A stretch of DNA of 64,000 nt from Streptomyces griseocarneus (GCF_014655595.1 NZ_BNBL01000005.1:310001-374000); one strand, 5' to 3'; positions 34,462 to 43,799 are shown, numbered from the stretch's first letter. Notes: generated by a model from the sequence alone, not told the origin. A program made the numbers and translations.

Positions 34462-34612
34462 CGACTGAGGACAGGGCAAGAGTGGTGCGGTCCGGCCGGG
34501 CGTGCGTGGGGCAACCGGCCATGGCGGGAACCGAGATCGTCGCGTCGCCGCCGATGCCACTGCACCAATGCGGAGCGACGGCCCCGGTCGCGCCGGGCCA
34601 TGAGGGGTGTGG

Positions 34613-35200
34613 CTACGACGAGAAGACTTCGGTCATCTCCGTGATCTTGTTGTCGGAGCCCACCGCGACGTCGTAGAAGTTCTTGCCCCAGCAGAACTCC
34701 CCGTCCTTCGTCTTCTGCTGCCCGCCGTCGTACTGCTTGCCGTCCGGGTCCGCGCAGGTCTTCACATGGGCGACGCCACTGCCGGGGCCCGCCTTGGGCC
34801 CGGGGATCTTGCCGCCGCCGTCCTTGGTGATGAGGACGAACTTGGTGTTCGGGTCCAGGGCGTAGGTCTTGAGTTCGCCCACGGGCTGGTAGGAGGCCCC
34901 TGCCTTTGACGACGGGTTGCAGGCCGTCTTGGTGTCCTTGGCGATGACGTTGTTCATCGCGCCCTCGACGTTGTTGACCCAGATGACCTTGTGGCCGGGC
35001 TTGATCGTGGGGCAGCCGCCCTTGCCCCGGGTGTCTCCGCCTCCGGCAGACGACGGCTTGGCCGACGGCTGAGCCGTGGCGCTGTTCGGCGGAGTCGCCG
35101 ACGATCCGGATGCGCCGGTGTCCTCATCGGGCCCGCAGGCGGTCAGGGCGAGTGCGCCGGCGATGACGAGCGCGGATGTGAAAACGTGGCGAACAGCCAT
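34613..35200 (-). CDS. Secreted lipoprotein, unknown function
   Basis: A 195-residue lipoprotein. The signal MAVRHVFTSALVIAGALALTAC has lipobox LTAC at 19-22, followed by a Ser/Ala/Thr-rich tether to about residue 60. The mature domain has four cysteines (GCPTIKPGHKVIWVNNVEG, KTACNPSS, HVKTCADPDG, EFCWGKNFYDVAVG), probably two disulfides. No named family is recognised. Its promoter region separates it from a divergent gene at 35480. Confidence 0.78.
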   Translation of the reverse strand: MAVRHVFTSALVIAGALALTACGPDEDTGASGSSATPPNSATAQPSAKPSSAGGGDTRGKGGCPTIKPGHKVIWVNNVEGAMNNVIAKDTKTACNPSSKAGASYQPVGELKTYALDPNTKFVLITKDGGGKIPGPKAGPGSGVAHVKTCADPDGKQYDGGQQKTKDGEFCWGKNFYDVAVGSDNKITEMTEVFSS

Positions 35201-35479
35201 GGTGATTCCCCGTGGTGCGGCCCGGCTCCGACGGCCGGGACGATCCGGAGTTTATGGCATGGGCATGGCCATCCCGCCATCTGCTGCTCGCCCCGAGCCC
35301 GCTCCGCCGGCTCCCTGACTCCGGGCCCGGCGTCGCGATGCTCGACCTCGGCTTTCCCGCTGCCCCGAACTTTGCGAATTCCCCTCTTCGGCTCGGCCGC
35401 CCATGAATGCGGGGCAGGATTGCTGTGGAAGTGGAGCGCGGGGTCCGGCAGCGATAGGGCCACCTTTAGGGTGTTGCGC

Positions 35480-36151
35480 ATGCTGTTTCCTGTACATGCC
35501 CTTGCCCACCGTCCGTTGACAGTCGGGGCCGTTGCCGAACTTGTGGGTCTGCCGGCCGAGTCCGACGTCTCCGACGGCTTCGAGGCGGTCGATGCCGAAG
35601 TGCAGCGGCGGGGGTGGTGCTGGGAGGACAGCCTGGTCTGTGATTCCTTCCGCACCGCGGAACAGCATGTGCTGTGTTCCGACCATGCCAGCCCGTTCGG
35701 GAACCCGGACGCGCGGACTTTCCTGGTCTTCGGAGAGCTGTACCCCGTTGACCCGCACGACGAAAGAATGGCCAACGAATCATGGTTGTACGGGCTCATG
35801 GACCGCTGGCAGGAACAGCCGGGCTGGAGCGGCCGCAGGCCGTGCACGGACCAGGACTGTGAGGCCGTACTCGCGCAGGCCGCGCAGGCGGTGACCGAAC
35901 ACCTCGGCATGCCCCCCGAGCGAACGTTTTCGTCCTCTGTGACCGTGGTTGCCGGGCCCGCACTGACGCACCGCATCTGGCGCACCCCCACTCACGCCCT
36001 GATACTCGGGCCGACAGCCGACAACGGTCCCTACGGCTACCTCACCCACTTGCAGTTGTCCTGCACCCCCCTCACCTGTGGCCCCGACCTGCCCTCCGCA
36101 GACGACGAAGACGGCCTGGCCGGCTGGATCACCGCGCACATCGACTGGTGA
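35480..36151 (+). CDS. Hypothetical protein
   Basis: A 223-residue protein from ATG 35480, with TTTAGGG upstream. MLFPVHALAHRPLTVGAVAELVGLPAESDV opens a domain, with WCWEDSLVCDSF and a long middle segment RTFLVFGELYPVDPHDERMA. Two later cysteine pairs and acidic strands follow. No signal peptide, membrane helix or family I can name. It is transcribed alone and in the direction opposite to its lipoprotein neighbour. Confidence 0.65.
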   Translation: MLFPVHALAHRPLTVGAVAELVGLPAESDVSDGFEAVDAEVQRRGWCWEDSLVCDSFRTAEQHVLCSDHASPFGNPDARTFLVFGELYPVDPHDERMANESWLYGLMDRWQEQPGWSGRRPCTDQDCEAVLAQAAQAVTEHLGMPPERTFSSSVTVVAGPALTHRIWRTPTHALILGPTADNGPYGYLTHLQLSCTPLTCGPDLPSADDEDGLAGWITAHIDW

Positions 36152-36212
36152 CGCCGCCGACGGGGCCCGTTTGATCGCCGCGCTGTTCTTTTCCTCCCGC
36201 TCCCTCAGAACC

Positions 36213-36708
36213 CGGAAAGGGAGTTCGCGCCCCGCCGGGCAACCTCCTCGGCCTCGTCAAGCACCTCGCCGGCGTCGAGCTCGGGTACTTCGGCCCGACC
36301 TTCGGCCGCCCACACAACGAAGCCCTCCCCTGGCACGAGGAGGGCGCCGAGCCCAACTCGGACATGTGGGCCCCTGCCAACGAGTCGCGCGAGGATGTTC
36401 TCAACCTTTACCACCGCGCCTGGGCTCACGCGGACGCGACGATCGAGGCGCTGCCGCTCGACGCGATGGGCCACGTCCCGTGGTGGGGCGATAACGGAGA
36501 AGTGACACTTCAGCGGATCATGCTGCACATGACGGCCGAGACGAACCGGCACGCCGGCCACGCCGACATCGTCCGCGAACTGATCGACGGCAAGGTCGGT
36601 CTGCGGAAGGACAACAGCAACATGGATGGCCACGACGAGGCCTGGTACCAGGATTACCGGAACCGACTGGAGGCGTCCGCCAAGGAGGCTCAGGCCAAAC
36701 AGGGCTGA
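36213..36708 (+). pseudogene. DinB/DUF664-family protein, N-terminus lost
   Basis: The frame reads GNLLGLVKHLAGVELGYFGP, then ALPLDAMGHVPWWGDNGEVT, TLQRIMLHMTAETNRHAGHADIVREL and ends RNRLEASAKEAQAKQG, a DUF664 member of the DinB-like fold with its metal histidines (VKHL, HMTAE, HAGHAD). The first 50 or so residues are missing and no start codon precedes NLLG; the first ATG (36364) is too far in. It is probably non-functional. Confidence 0.7.
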
Positions 36709-36865
36709 GGTCGTTCGGGGCTCGCGGATGTGCAGGCGCCCAGGGCGAGTCCTCCGACCCCGCGAGCCGAGTGAGGAAGTTGTCGGCCGCGGTGACCTGG
36801 CAGCGCAGGTTGATGTTCTCGAGTTGGGTGGTGTGCTGGGATCCCCCGGACCGGTTCCGTGCCCG

Positions 36866-37903
36866 TTACGGCTGTACGGGTGCCGCGGACGCGGCCGGCG
36901 GTTCGGACGGCCGGGCGCCGGATGCGCCGCCGGTGTCCGGCGTGGGCTTCTCGTCCTTCTTCCAGGGGCCGACGCCGAGCTTCCCCGTCGTGCCCAGGTC
37001 GAGCTCCGGGATCACCATCACCGGGGCGGCGCCGGGTTTCGCCCACACCCTGGCATAGGGAGCGTTCACGGGATCGCCGGTCCCGCCGGTCCCGCCTTCC
37101 ACGGTGTTGCGCCACACCAGAGTGGCGTAGGCGCGCTCGCCGGGCTTCAGTTCCAGCGGCTGAGGCACGCCGTCGGCTCCAGTGCCGGTGGCGACGGAGC
37201 TGCCGCCCTGGAGGGTCTTCACGCTGGCGACGGGTTTGTGGTCCTTGTCGAGGGGCTGCAGCCGCGGATAGCCGTTGAGCCGGAAGAGCTGAGTTCCGCA
37301 GTTCTCCAGGTGCAGACTTACGACGCGGAGTCCCATGGCGGCATCGCCGTCATCGGCGTACACGCGAATGCCCGAGGTCGGGCAGGAGCCTCCTTGGGAA
37401 GGCGCTTCGTCGCTGGGGACGCTCCTCACCTCGGTGATCCGTACGCGTGCTGTGCTCGGCGCGCCGGAGGGCAGCCCGCTCGCAGTGACGGTGCCCTTCG
37501 CCGTCCGCCCGGGCTTGACGGACGGCACGGTCTCCTTCCGACTCGCCAGCGCCTCGCCGGTGCTCGAGAGGAAGGTGAAGGTGATCGTGTAGCTGAAGGG
37601 TTCGGTCTTGTGGTTGGTGACCGCGAACTCCGCGCAGTGAGGTGTGCCTCGACTCAGGCCGGTGATCGTGACTCCGTCCTTCTCCTCATGGGAAGAGCCT
37701 CCGGGCAGGGGCGACGCGCCGGGCTTGACTGCCGTTGCGGAGGGCTGACCTCCGCAGGGGGAGTCACCGGGAAGGCCCTGGGCGCCGGGCACCTGGGTCT
37801 GCGTCAGGCCGCCGCCCTGTTCCTCGGCCTTCTGTGACCCGCACGCCGTGAGCAGCAGGAGTCCGGCAAGCAGAGCGGGTCGAGTGAGGGGGGCTTTGCG
37901 CAT
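36866..37903 (-). CDS. DUF4232-type lipoprotein
   Basis: A 345-residue lipoprotein from ATG 37903. MRKAPLTRPALLAGLLLLTAC has lipobox LTAC. A linker leads to a first Ig-like domain (HCAEFAVTNHKTEPFSYTITFTFLSSTG). The DUF4232 domain follows (CPTSGIRVYADDGDAAMGLR, NCGTQLFRLNGYPRLQPLDK). The C-terminus is Pro/Ala/Ser-rich. It should be anchored outside the membrane; DUF4232 proteins have no known activity. Two more lipoproteins of this type occur in the window. Confidence 0.85.
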   Translation of the reverse strand: MRKAPLTRPALLAGLLLLTACGSQKAEEQGGGLTQTQVPGAQGLPGDSPCGGQPSATAVKPGASPLPGGSSHEEKDGVTITGLSRGTPHCAEFAVTNHKTEPFSYTITFTFLSSTGEALASRKETVPSVKPGRTAKGTVTASGLPSGAPSTARVRITEVRSVPSDEAPSQGGSCPTSGIRVYADDGDAAMGLRVVSLHLENCGTQLFRLNGYPRLQPLDKDHKPVASVKTLQGGSSVATGTGADGVPQPLELKPGERAYATLVWRNTVEGGTGGTGDPVNAPYARVWAKPGAAPVMVIPELDLGTTGKLGVGPWKKDEKPTPDTGGASGARPSEPPAASAAPVQP

Positions 37904-38072
37904 TTCACCGAGTCGATCAGACCGGGGCACGGCAGGCTATGGCGGAAGCCACGCTTCCGGTCACGGTCGTGTCACAGGGTGGCGGAAAAGTGCCACCTGC
38001 CGGATTCCGGCGACGGCGAGGGGGCGGCGGCGAGCACGGTAGTCCTTCTTCCGAACGATCCAAGGGGGAACC

Positions 38073-39104
38073 ATGAGACGCCTTACCCTCACGGTAATAC
38101 TGCTGGGCGCACTGCTGATCCCGACGGGTACCGCCACGGCCGCGCCGCCCGTGAAGGACGTCAGGGCCCGAGTGATCGGCACGCTGGACGACGGGATCAC
38201 CGCCCGCACCATCAACAAACACGGCGAAGTCGCCTTCTCCGCCCCGTCGACCGGACCCGCGGTGTGGGACGCGTCGTCCGGCAGCACGAGGGCCCTGGAG
38301 CGCGCCTCGAACGCCGTGCCGCAGGCCATCACGGATGACGGCCGGGTCGTGGGTGCGGGAGACGGCGAGCTCGTCATCTGGGGCAGGGACGGAAGGCCGA
38401 CGACCATCGGTCACCCAGTCGACGACAAGGTCGAGCGGGTGCGCATGAACAACGACGGCACGGTGATGCTGTCCGCCTATCACATCGTCTGGGTCAACAC
38501 CCCACGGGGCCCACGCCCGGAGCCGGTCGTCTCGTACTACCGCTGGCAGCCGGAGGCGGGGTTCCAGCGACTGGCCGTCAACGGTGAGCGCTCGCGTGCG
38601 GAGGCGATCAACGACGAGGGCGTGATCGTGGGCAGAACCAGCGCCTCGGCGGTGAGGTGGCAGCCCGACGGCACAACGGTCACGCAGGTACCCCTGCCCG
38701 GTGAGACCAGGCCCGCATGGGCGCTGGGCATCAACAACCGCGACGTGGTCGTGGGCGCCCAGCAACGCGCCGACCTCATGACGATCACTCCGGTCCGCTG
38801 GGACACCCCCACGGAGCCCCACGCCCTCTCCGACTTCGGCCTCGGCGGAGAAGCCACGGCCATCAATGATCGTGGCTGGATCGTCGGCACGGTGTACGTG
38901 CTCACGGACAAGGGCCGCACGACGACCCCCGCGGTCTGGGACGGGCACGGCGACGTGCACCGCCTCGACGAACTCTTGGAGGGCCAGGACGTCGGCGGCA
39001 CGGTGAGCTCCATCGAAGGGGTCAACAACCGCAACCAACTGTTGCTGCGCGTCTGGAAGCCGGGCGGCGCCGGAGCGGCGGTGACAGTGGTCCAGCTGAC
39101 CTGA
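38073..39104 (+). CDS. Secreted HAF-repeat (extracellular repeat) protein
   Basis: A 343-residue secreted protein with signal MRRLTLTVILLGALLIPTGTATAA and at least five repeats of the pattern A-IN--G-VVG--------W. Examples are ARTINKHGEVAFSA, PQAITDDGRVVGAG, AEAINDEGVIVGRT, ALGINNRDVVVGAQ and ATAINDRGWIVGTV. This is the HAF repeat, thought to form a beta-propeller. ATG 38073 has AAGGGGG upstream. Ligand unknown. Confidence 0.85.
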   Translation: MRRLTLTVILLGALLIPTGTATAAPPVKDVRARVIGTLDDGITARTINKHGEVAFSAPSTGPAVWDASSGSTRALERASNAVPQAITDDGRVVGAGDGELVIWGRDGRPTTIGHPVDDKVERVRMNNDGTVMLSAYHIVWVNTPRGPRPEPVVSYYRWQPEAGFQRLAVNGERSRAEAINDEGVIVGRTSASAVRWQPDGTTVTQVPLPGETRPAWALGINNRDVVVGAQQRADLMTITPVRWDTPTEPHALSDFGLGGEATAINDRGWIVGTVYVLTDKGRTTTPAVWDGHGDVHRLDELLEGQDVGGTVSSIEGVNNRNQLLLRVWKPGGAGAAVTVVQLT

Positions 39105-39276
39105 CCGGCCGCTCCCGGGGCCTGCGGCCACCGCCTCGATTCCGGCCCGCACACAACCGGCACGGGCTTGCCCACAGCCGCCGACCATATCGCCGGCATC
39201 TTCCTCTTCCGGCCCGCCCGACGATTCAAACGAAAGTCCCTGGTTCGGGCGGGTGCGCCGGACGAAATCCAAAAAC

Positions 39277-39630
39277 CTAGTCGGTCTCCCGGGGATGGCC
39301 AGTCGTGGCCTTCACCAGCCAGCAGACCCGCTTCTCCGCATCGAACAGGTACCAGAGCCTGCCGGCGCCGGTGACCTCGATCTGCCACTGCGACAGCGCC
39401 TTGCCGTTCCTGACCGCGCTCGCGAGCGGCCCACGCAGCTGATGGTGCCGGGGCGTCGGGGGGTACGGAGCGGGTCGCTTCCGCATCTCCTCCCACGCCC
39501 ATAAGACATTGCTGCTCGCCTGCTTGCACAGCAGTTGCCAGCCCTCGGCAGCATCCCGCGAACCGAATCGGACGTCGTACTCACCCGGCCCAGGCGGAGG
39601 CGGTACCGGATCTCCCTTGCCCAGGCTCAC
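39277..39630 (-). CDS. RelE-superfamily-like toxin of a type II toxin-antitoxin pair
   Basis: A 117-residue protein. EYDVRFGSRDAAEGWQLLC begins the fold; the C-terminal half has GKALSQWQIEVTGAGRLWYLFDAEKRVCWLVKATTGHPRETD, the strand-rich core of RelE-like ribosome-dependent or mRNA-cleaving toxins. Its ATG overlaps the stop of the upstream antitoxin-like gene (ATGA), the usual order and coupling. The activity is inferred. It was not possible to identify catalytic residues with confidence. Confidence 0.72.
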   Translation of the reverse strand: MSLGKGDPVPPPPGPGEYDVRFGSRDAAEGWQLLCKQASSNVLWAWEEMRKRPAPYPPTPRHHQLRGPLASAVRNGKALSQWQIEVTGAGRLWYLFDAEKRVCWLVKATTGHPRETD

Positions 39631-40115
39631 TCGCCGGCTACTCCTGGTTCTGGCGCAGGACCGTAGTCCTCGTCCACGTACTCGGCCATCAACGCCGCTT
39701 GCAGCTCAGGATCGGCGTACACCTCGGCCGTGTGCTTCCACTCGGTTATCACCTGAGCGATCGGGTTGATTATGCCGAGGTCCGTGCTCGCCCGCGCCGT
39801 GTCGATCAGATCCCGCACGAACTGGTGACGCTGTTCCTCGGGTAGGAACCGCAGCCATGGGAACGCTGCGGCGAAGCCGTCGGTGAGCCGACTGATCTGG
39901 TCGGAGTCCTCGCGCAGGAGGGCAGCGAAGACACGAGTGGTGGAGTCGACGACCTCGACCGCGGCCTCGGCCCGCGCGGCCGTCGTCAGATAGAGGTCCT
40001 CGTCACCCCGCCGGTACAGGCGGATGCCCTTGCGAACGGTCTGGTACAGCTTGGCGACGGTGTCCTTCGGCCTCTGGAGGAGCTCGGAGAACGTCGCCTC
40101 CACCGGGGTAGCCAT
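39627..40115 (-). CDS. Antitoxin-like partner of the RelE-type toxin
   Basis: A 162-residue protein. The first 45 residues (MATPVEATFSELLQRPKDTVAKL..GIRLYRRGDEDLYLTTAAR) resemble the Phd/YefM-type antitoxin N-terminus, which binds DNA and represses its own operon. The longer helical C-terminal part with RFLPEEQRHQFVRDLIDTARASTDLG would wrap the toxin. Direct repeats TTCAAA-N5-TTCAAA lie just upstream of the ATG (40120-40136) and may be operator elements. Confidence 0.7.
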   Translation of the reverse strand: MATPVEATFSELLQRPKDTVAKLYQTVRKGIRLYRRGDEDLYLTTAARAEAAVEVVDSTTRVFAALLREDSDQISRLTDGFAAAFPWLRFLPEEQRHQFVRDLIDTARASTDLGIINPIAQVITEWKHTAEVYADPELQAALMAEYVDEDYGPAPEPGVAGE

Positions 40116-40435
40116 GACTTCAAAGCTAGTTCAAACCTAAGCGGGTGTCCACGGTATACGCGCGTAGCAACCGCCGAAAGAGTGACCCACGCCACAAATC
40201 AGGAGGCCTTGTCGAGACCCCGGGATACGGGAGCCGGGCCCATCAATCGGCGGGCGCGTCTGCAGTTCCTCGACGAGAGCAGGTGCAGACGCGCGCACTG
40301 TGGGTGCAGCCCACGGCCTCGACATGCCCTCTAGCAGCCGAGGGCTCATCCCGGCGATGACCGGGGCCACCGCCACCTCCCACGACTGCGCAGCTCGGCC
40401 GGGTCACGTGACGCCATCCCTGAAGGGCGTGCGGA
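40116..40435. other. Intergenic region upstream of the antitoxin gene
   Basis: About 320 bp with no credible gene. The part next to 40116 should hold the promoter of the toxin-antitoxin operon, including the TTCAAA direct repeats. The other end is the 3' flank of a lipoprotein gene. Confidence 0.5.
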
Positions 40436-41113
40436 TCAGCCGCCCTGACCGGCGCTTCCGATCGGGCCGACCTTCACCGGGGAGCCGGAGCCATCGGTGA
40501 CGGGCAACGTGGCGGCGCCCGGCCAAGGAAGGGAGACCGTCTTCGTCTCGCTCGGCGGGGTCACCAGCAGCCCCGTGACGCGGACGCCGGAGCCACCCGA
40601 CTTGTTGAACGGGTAGTTGATGCCGAAGAACGTCGACTGCCCGGCCTTGAGGACGGTCGAGGGGGCCTGCTCGCCCGTGCGCTTCGCGGACAGCGACCCC
40701 GCGTTGGTCTTCAGATCGACGCCCGCGTACCCGGAGATCGCGCAGCTGTGGCCGCCGCGGTTCTTCAGTTCCACCACGACGGTGCCATCGGGGTCACCGT
40801 CGATGGTGCCGTCCTTCGCCGTGATCCGCAGCTCATCGGTACGGCACTTGGCGGCCTTGCCGCTCTCCTTGGAGCCGGTCCCGGCGGCCGCGCCCTGCCC
40901 GCCCGAGCTCTTCCCGGCGGAGTCCTTCCCGCCGGATTCCTTTCCGCTGCCCTGATCCGAAGCGCCCGGGCCCGAACCTCCGCCCGAGGAAGACACCGAG
41001 GACGCAGACGACGGGTCGCTCTGTCCCTTGCCGTCATCGTCGCTCTGGCAGGCCGTGAGCGTGAGACCCGCGGCGATGGCCAGGGCGGCGAAGGTTAACT
41101 TTTGAACGCGCAT
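40436..41113 (-). CDS. DUF4232 lipoprotein
   Basis: A 225-residue lipoprotein from ATG 41113. The signal MRVQKLTFAALAIAAGLTLTAC ends in lipobox LTAC, and a Ser/Gly-rich tether runs to about residue 88. The DUF4232 domain is CRTDELRITAKDGTIDGDPD, GGHSCAISGYAGVDLKTNAG and FFGINYPFNKSGGSGVRVTG. Family members are exported and anchored; function unknown. The sequence resembles the lipoprotein at 54719 in layout. Confidence 0.87.
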   Translation of the reverse strand: MRVQKLTFAALAIAAGLTLTACQSDDDGKGQSDPSSASSVSSSGGGSGPGASDQGSGKESGGKDSAGKSSGGQGAAAGTGSKESGKAAKCRTDELRITAKDGTIDGDPDGTVVVELKNRGGHSCAISGYAGVDLKTNAGSLSAKRTGEQAPSTVLKAGQSTFFGINYPFNKSGGSGVRVTGLLVTPPSETKTVSLPWPGAATLPVTDGSGSPVKVGPIGSAGQGG

Positions 41114-41439
41114 CGTTTCTGCCTCAATATCGGTTGGGGGTGCCGACCGCTCGGTACTAGTTGGTGCGAGCGAACGTTTCTGATCACCAGGATGCACCCG
41201 TCCCGGCGAACCGTTCCGCCCAACCACTCCCTAATGCATGTCTGTTACATGCACGGCCGGGCGCGACGCGCACCGCCACCGGGTCCCCCCGCCCGCACCT
41301 CCGTGAACTCCTGACCGGGACGAACTGCGGCTGTCGACGGCCTGAGCCGGGGTCAGTGCGATCGACAGCGGCCGGTACTTGCCCCCGGCGGGCGGCGTGG
41401 CCGTTGGTCAAAGGCTCCGGTGCCTTCTTGGGCGTCTCC
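41114..41439. other. Intergenic region with a short palindrome
   Basis: No gene seen. TGCATG-N7-CATGCA at 41235-41253 is an inverted repeat in an otherwise ordinary stretch; it could be a regulator site for the lipoprotein gene. Confidence 0.45.
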
Positions 41440-42156
41440 TCACCCGGCCACGATCTCGACGCCGGCTGCGATCATCCTGGCGATGATCTGATCGGCCAGC
41501 GTGTCGTGGCAGATCAACATATCCATGGGCTGATCGCCCTTCAGGACGATGAGATAGCCGGTGCCTGTCCGTTCCAGCTGCCATGCGTTTCGTCCGGTCG
41601 TCCACATGTGCTCGTAGTCGGCGAGGACCGGCTCGTCGGTACCGGTACGGTCCCCGCCCCGGGGCAGGCGCTCACGTCGGAAGGTGACCTCGTGGGCGTA
41701 GCCGCCCGGTACGACGGGCCGGAGCCGGAGGCCGCTGTCTCGGTCGTCTCCGAGTGCCTCCAGTACCTCGGTCGCCGGGTAGCCGAACAGGTCGATGTCG
41801 TCGAGGACGACCGGGACCGCGGCCGGGCCCCAGCACACCGGTGGGCGGGTGTCGTGTCCGGCCATGGGCAGGCGGGGGTGCGGTCGGCGCGTGTGCCCGG
41901 TTCGGCGCAGTACGACGTTCGTCAGGAGTGGGTCGGTCTGCTGTGGTCCGGACCGGGCGATGGCGTCCGGTCCGGCGGTCAGCTCGAGGTCGCCGCATGC
42001 GACGGTGAGGGCCCACGGTGCGCCGGGGACGTCGTCACCGCGGACCTGGCCGAGGCGGGCCAGAGTCGCCTGTGCGGCGTCCTCGTCCATGCCGAAGCGG
42101 AGGGTTCCTGCGCTGTCCGGCAGGACGATCCCGATCCTCGGCAGCAGTTCGAACAT
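41440..42156 (-). CDS. Hypothetical protein, longer paralogue of the gene at 27666
   Basis: A 238-residue protein from ATG 42156. MFELLPRIGIVLPDSAGTLR and PVVLDDIDLFGYPATEVLEA match the gene at 27666-28160. The C-terminal extension (YEHMWTTGRNAWQLERTGTGYLIVLKGDQ) is absent from the paralogue. No signal or membrane helix is present. Paralogues at two places with no common neighbours suggest a widespread family in this genome. Function unknown. Confidence 0.72.
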   Translation of the reverse strand: MFELLPRIGIVLPDSAGTLRFGMDEDAAQATLARLGQVRGDDVPGAPWALTVACGDLELTAGPDAIARSGPQQTDPLLTNVVLRRTGHTRRPHPRLPMAGHDTRPPVCWGPAAVPVVLDDIDLFGYPATEVLEALGDDRDSGLRLRPVVPGGYAHEVTFRRERLPRGGDRTGTDEPVLADYEHMWTTGRNAWQLERTGTGYLIVLKGDQPMDMLICHDTLADQIIARMIAAGVEIVAG

Positions 42157-42590
42157 CCGCTGATCGTCGCGGCTCCTACGGGGTTGTCGCAACCGGGTTC
42201 CGGACGGCGAGCAGTCCTCACAGCGCCTGTTCACCCGGGCGTTCGTTGCGACCGTGCAGCGCCTGTCCCGGCTCGGGCGCCTGGACCTTGGCAGCTGCAT
42301 CCCGTGGGGGCGGGCATGGGAAGGGAACAGGCTTTTCCGAGATGGCGCGCGAAACAGCCGGACAGGGCTCAGGACGGCTTCGACGTGACTCACCCACCCC
42401 AATCCTGACAGCACACGGACCACGAGGAAGCGAAGCGTTCGAGACGAACTTCAAGGCGGCGCCGGGCTGTTGCTCGGCCCTTGCTGACCGGTGGCTCGCG
42501 GTCCGGTACTGGCGGTTGAACGCCCTCTGGCGTTGTTGATCTACTTCGTGGTTGTCTCGGGATCAGCCCTTTAGGAGAGAAGGAACGACC
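42157..42590. other. No recognisable gene
   Basis: About 430 bp; I see no domain, RNA or clear hairpin. The last 20 bp carry AGGAGAGAAGGA, the ribosome-binding site of the secreted protein gene at 42591. Confidence 0.5.
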
Positions 42591-43007
42591 ATGAGACGTT
42601 TTGTCCGCACCCTGGCCCTGACCGGCGCGACCGCTGCAGCCGGCGCCCTGACGCTGCTGGCCGCCGCCCCCGGCGCCCAGGCCGCGTCATCCGATGGGGC
42701 GGCGTGCGTCACGGCTGCCGGGACAAAGTCCTTCGGGCGCGGCGAGATATCGATGTGCCCGCAGAGCGACGGCACCACGCGGGTCACCGGCTGGGTCGAG
42801 GACCTGCTGCCAGGCAAGGGCTGGGGCGGCACGCCTGACGGGCGCTGCGCGGGCTGGTGGATCGAGATGGGCGCGCAGGGCGGGATGGTCGGCCCGCTGG
42901 TGTGCCCGCACTTCACGAGCTCGCACGAGACGACGTACAAGTTCGACTACACGTTCAAGCCCAAGGCTCCGGTGACAGGCGCGAAGCTGAACGCCTTCAC
43001 GGCCTGA
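42591..43007 (+). CDS. Small secreted protein
   Basis: A 138-residue protein. The signal MRRFVRTLALTGATAAAGALTLLAAAPGAQA ends in an AxA site near residue 31. The mature part (about 107 residues) has four cysteines: AACVTAAGTKSFG, EISMCPQSDGTTR, GRCAGWWIEMG and GPLVCPHFTSS. This suggests two disulfides in a beta-rich fold. No family recognised. ATG 42591 has AGGAGAGAAGGA upstream. Confidence 0.75.
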   Translation: MRRFVRTLALTGATAAAGALTLLAAAPGAQAASSDGAACVTAAGTKSFGRGEISMCPQSDGTTRVTGWVEDLLPGKGWGGTPDGRCAGWWIEMGAQGGMVGPLVCPHFTSSHETTYKFDYTFKPKAPVTGAKLNAFTA

Positions 43008-43180
43008 CGCGGCCCGATGCTCAGGCGGCACGGACGCGTGCCGATGGGCCTCGGTGCCGCGATCGGCGCGTTGGTCACCGAGCGCGCGAGGGAGCTCCCG
43101 GCGCCGGCGCGATGCTGCGCGAGCTACTGGTCTCCGGCCTCGACCAAGCACATAGACGCACGCCTCACGTGTCCAACGCG

Positions 43181-43489
43181 TCAAGTCGTTGGAGTGGTCT
43201 CTTCGAACGCGGCACGGTCGTAGAGCCGGTGGTGCCACTCGTTGGCGTCCGGAGCCGGTTTGGTCTTGAGGACCAGGTTGGGGCCGGTCTCGATGAGGTG
43301 GAGGAGCGTCCAGGCGACCCCATAGCAGTCGTCGGGGCCGAAGCACGTGGCGAGCGAGGCCGCTTCCTCTGCCGTCACCGGCTTGGTGATGGCTTCGAGC
43401 TGGGTGACGCGCCGATCGATCTCTTCCTCCTCGGCGTCCCAGTCGGGCAGCGGGCCGTCGGCGACGAAGGTTCGTACTTCTGGTCTCAT
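43181..43489 (-). CDS. Hypothetical protein
   Basis: A 102-residue acidic, helical protein from ATG 43489. MRPEVRTFVADGPLPDWDAEEEEIDRRVTQLEAI is followed by VTAEEAASLATCFGPDDCYGVAWTLLHLIETGP. The size and composition resemble small immunity-type or structural proteins in Streptomyces, but I cannot name a family. It has G/C-rich third positions. It lies close to the initiator tRNA, on the opposite strand. Confidence 0.6.
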   Translation of the reverse strand: MRPEVRTFVADGPLPDWDAEEEEIDRRVTQLEAITKPVTAEEAASLATCFGPDDCYGVAWTLLHLIETGPNLVLKTKPAPDANEWHHRLYDRAAFEETTPTT

Positions 43490-43689
43490 TTCCGAATCAT
43501 CGGCGCTCCTGACCTGCCCGGACAAGCCTTCCTGGCAGGTCAGGCCGCGTTCTCCACGAGGACCGGCCCGGTGGAGAAGGCCTGGGCGGACGGCTTTGAC
43601 AGCCGGGTCGGCACCGGCTGACATGGCACGCATCCAGAGGATCACGGTTCGGCTCAGCCGGGAGACTGCTGTAGTGTTCACCGTACCGA

Positions 43690-43763
43690 CGCGGGGTGGA
43701 GCAGCTCGGTAGCTCGCTGGGCTCATAACCCAGAGGTCGCAGGTTCAAATCCTGTCCCCGCTA
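43690..43763 (+). tRNA. Initiator tRNA-fMet (CAU)
   Basis: A 74-nt cloverleaf without encoded CCA. The anticodon stem CTGGG/CCCAG has the three consecutive G:C pairs that mark initiator tRNAs, and the anticodon is CAT in loop CTCATAA. The acceptor stem starts C1 opposite T72, the unpaired first position typical of initiators. The T arm reads GCAGG-TTCAAAT-CCTGT. Confidence 0.93.
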
Positions 43764-43772
43764 CTCACGCGT

Positions 43773-43798
43773 GAAGGCCCGGTACTTGCCGGGCCTTC
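43773..43798 (+). terminator. Terminator of the initiator tRNA gene
   Basis: A 10-bp perfect stem GAAGGCCCGG/CCGGGCCTTC with a 6-nt loop, starting 10 bp after the tRNA 3' end. Confidence 0.85.
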
Positions 43799-43799
43799 A

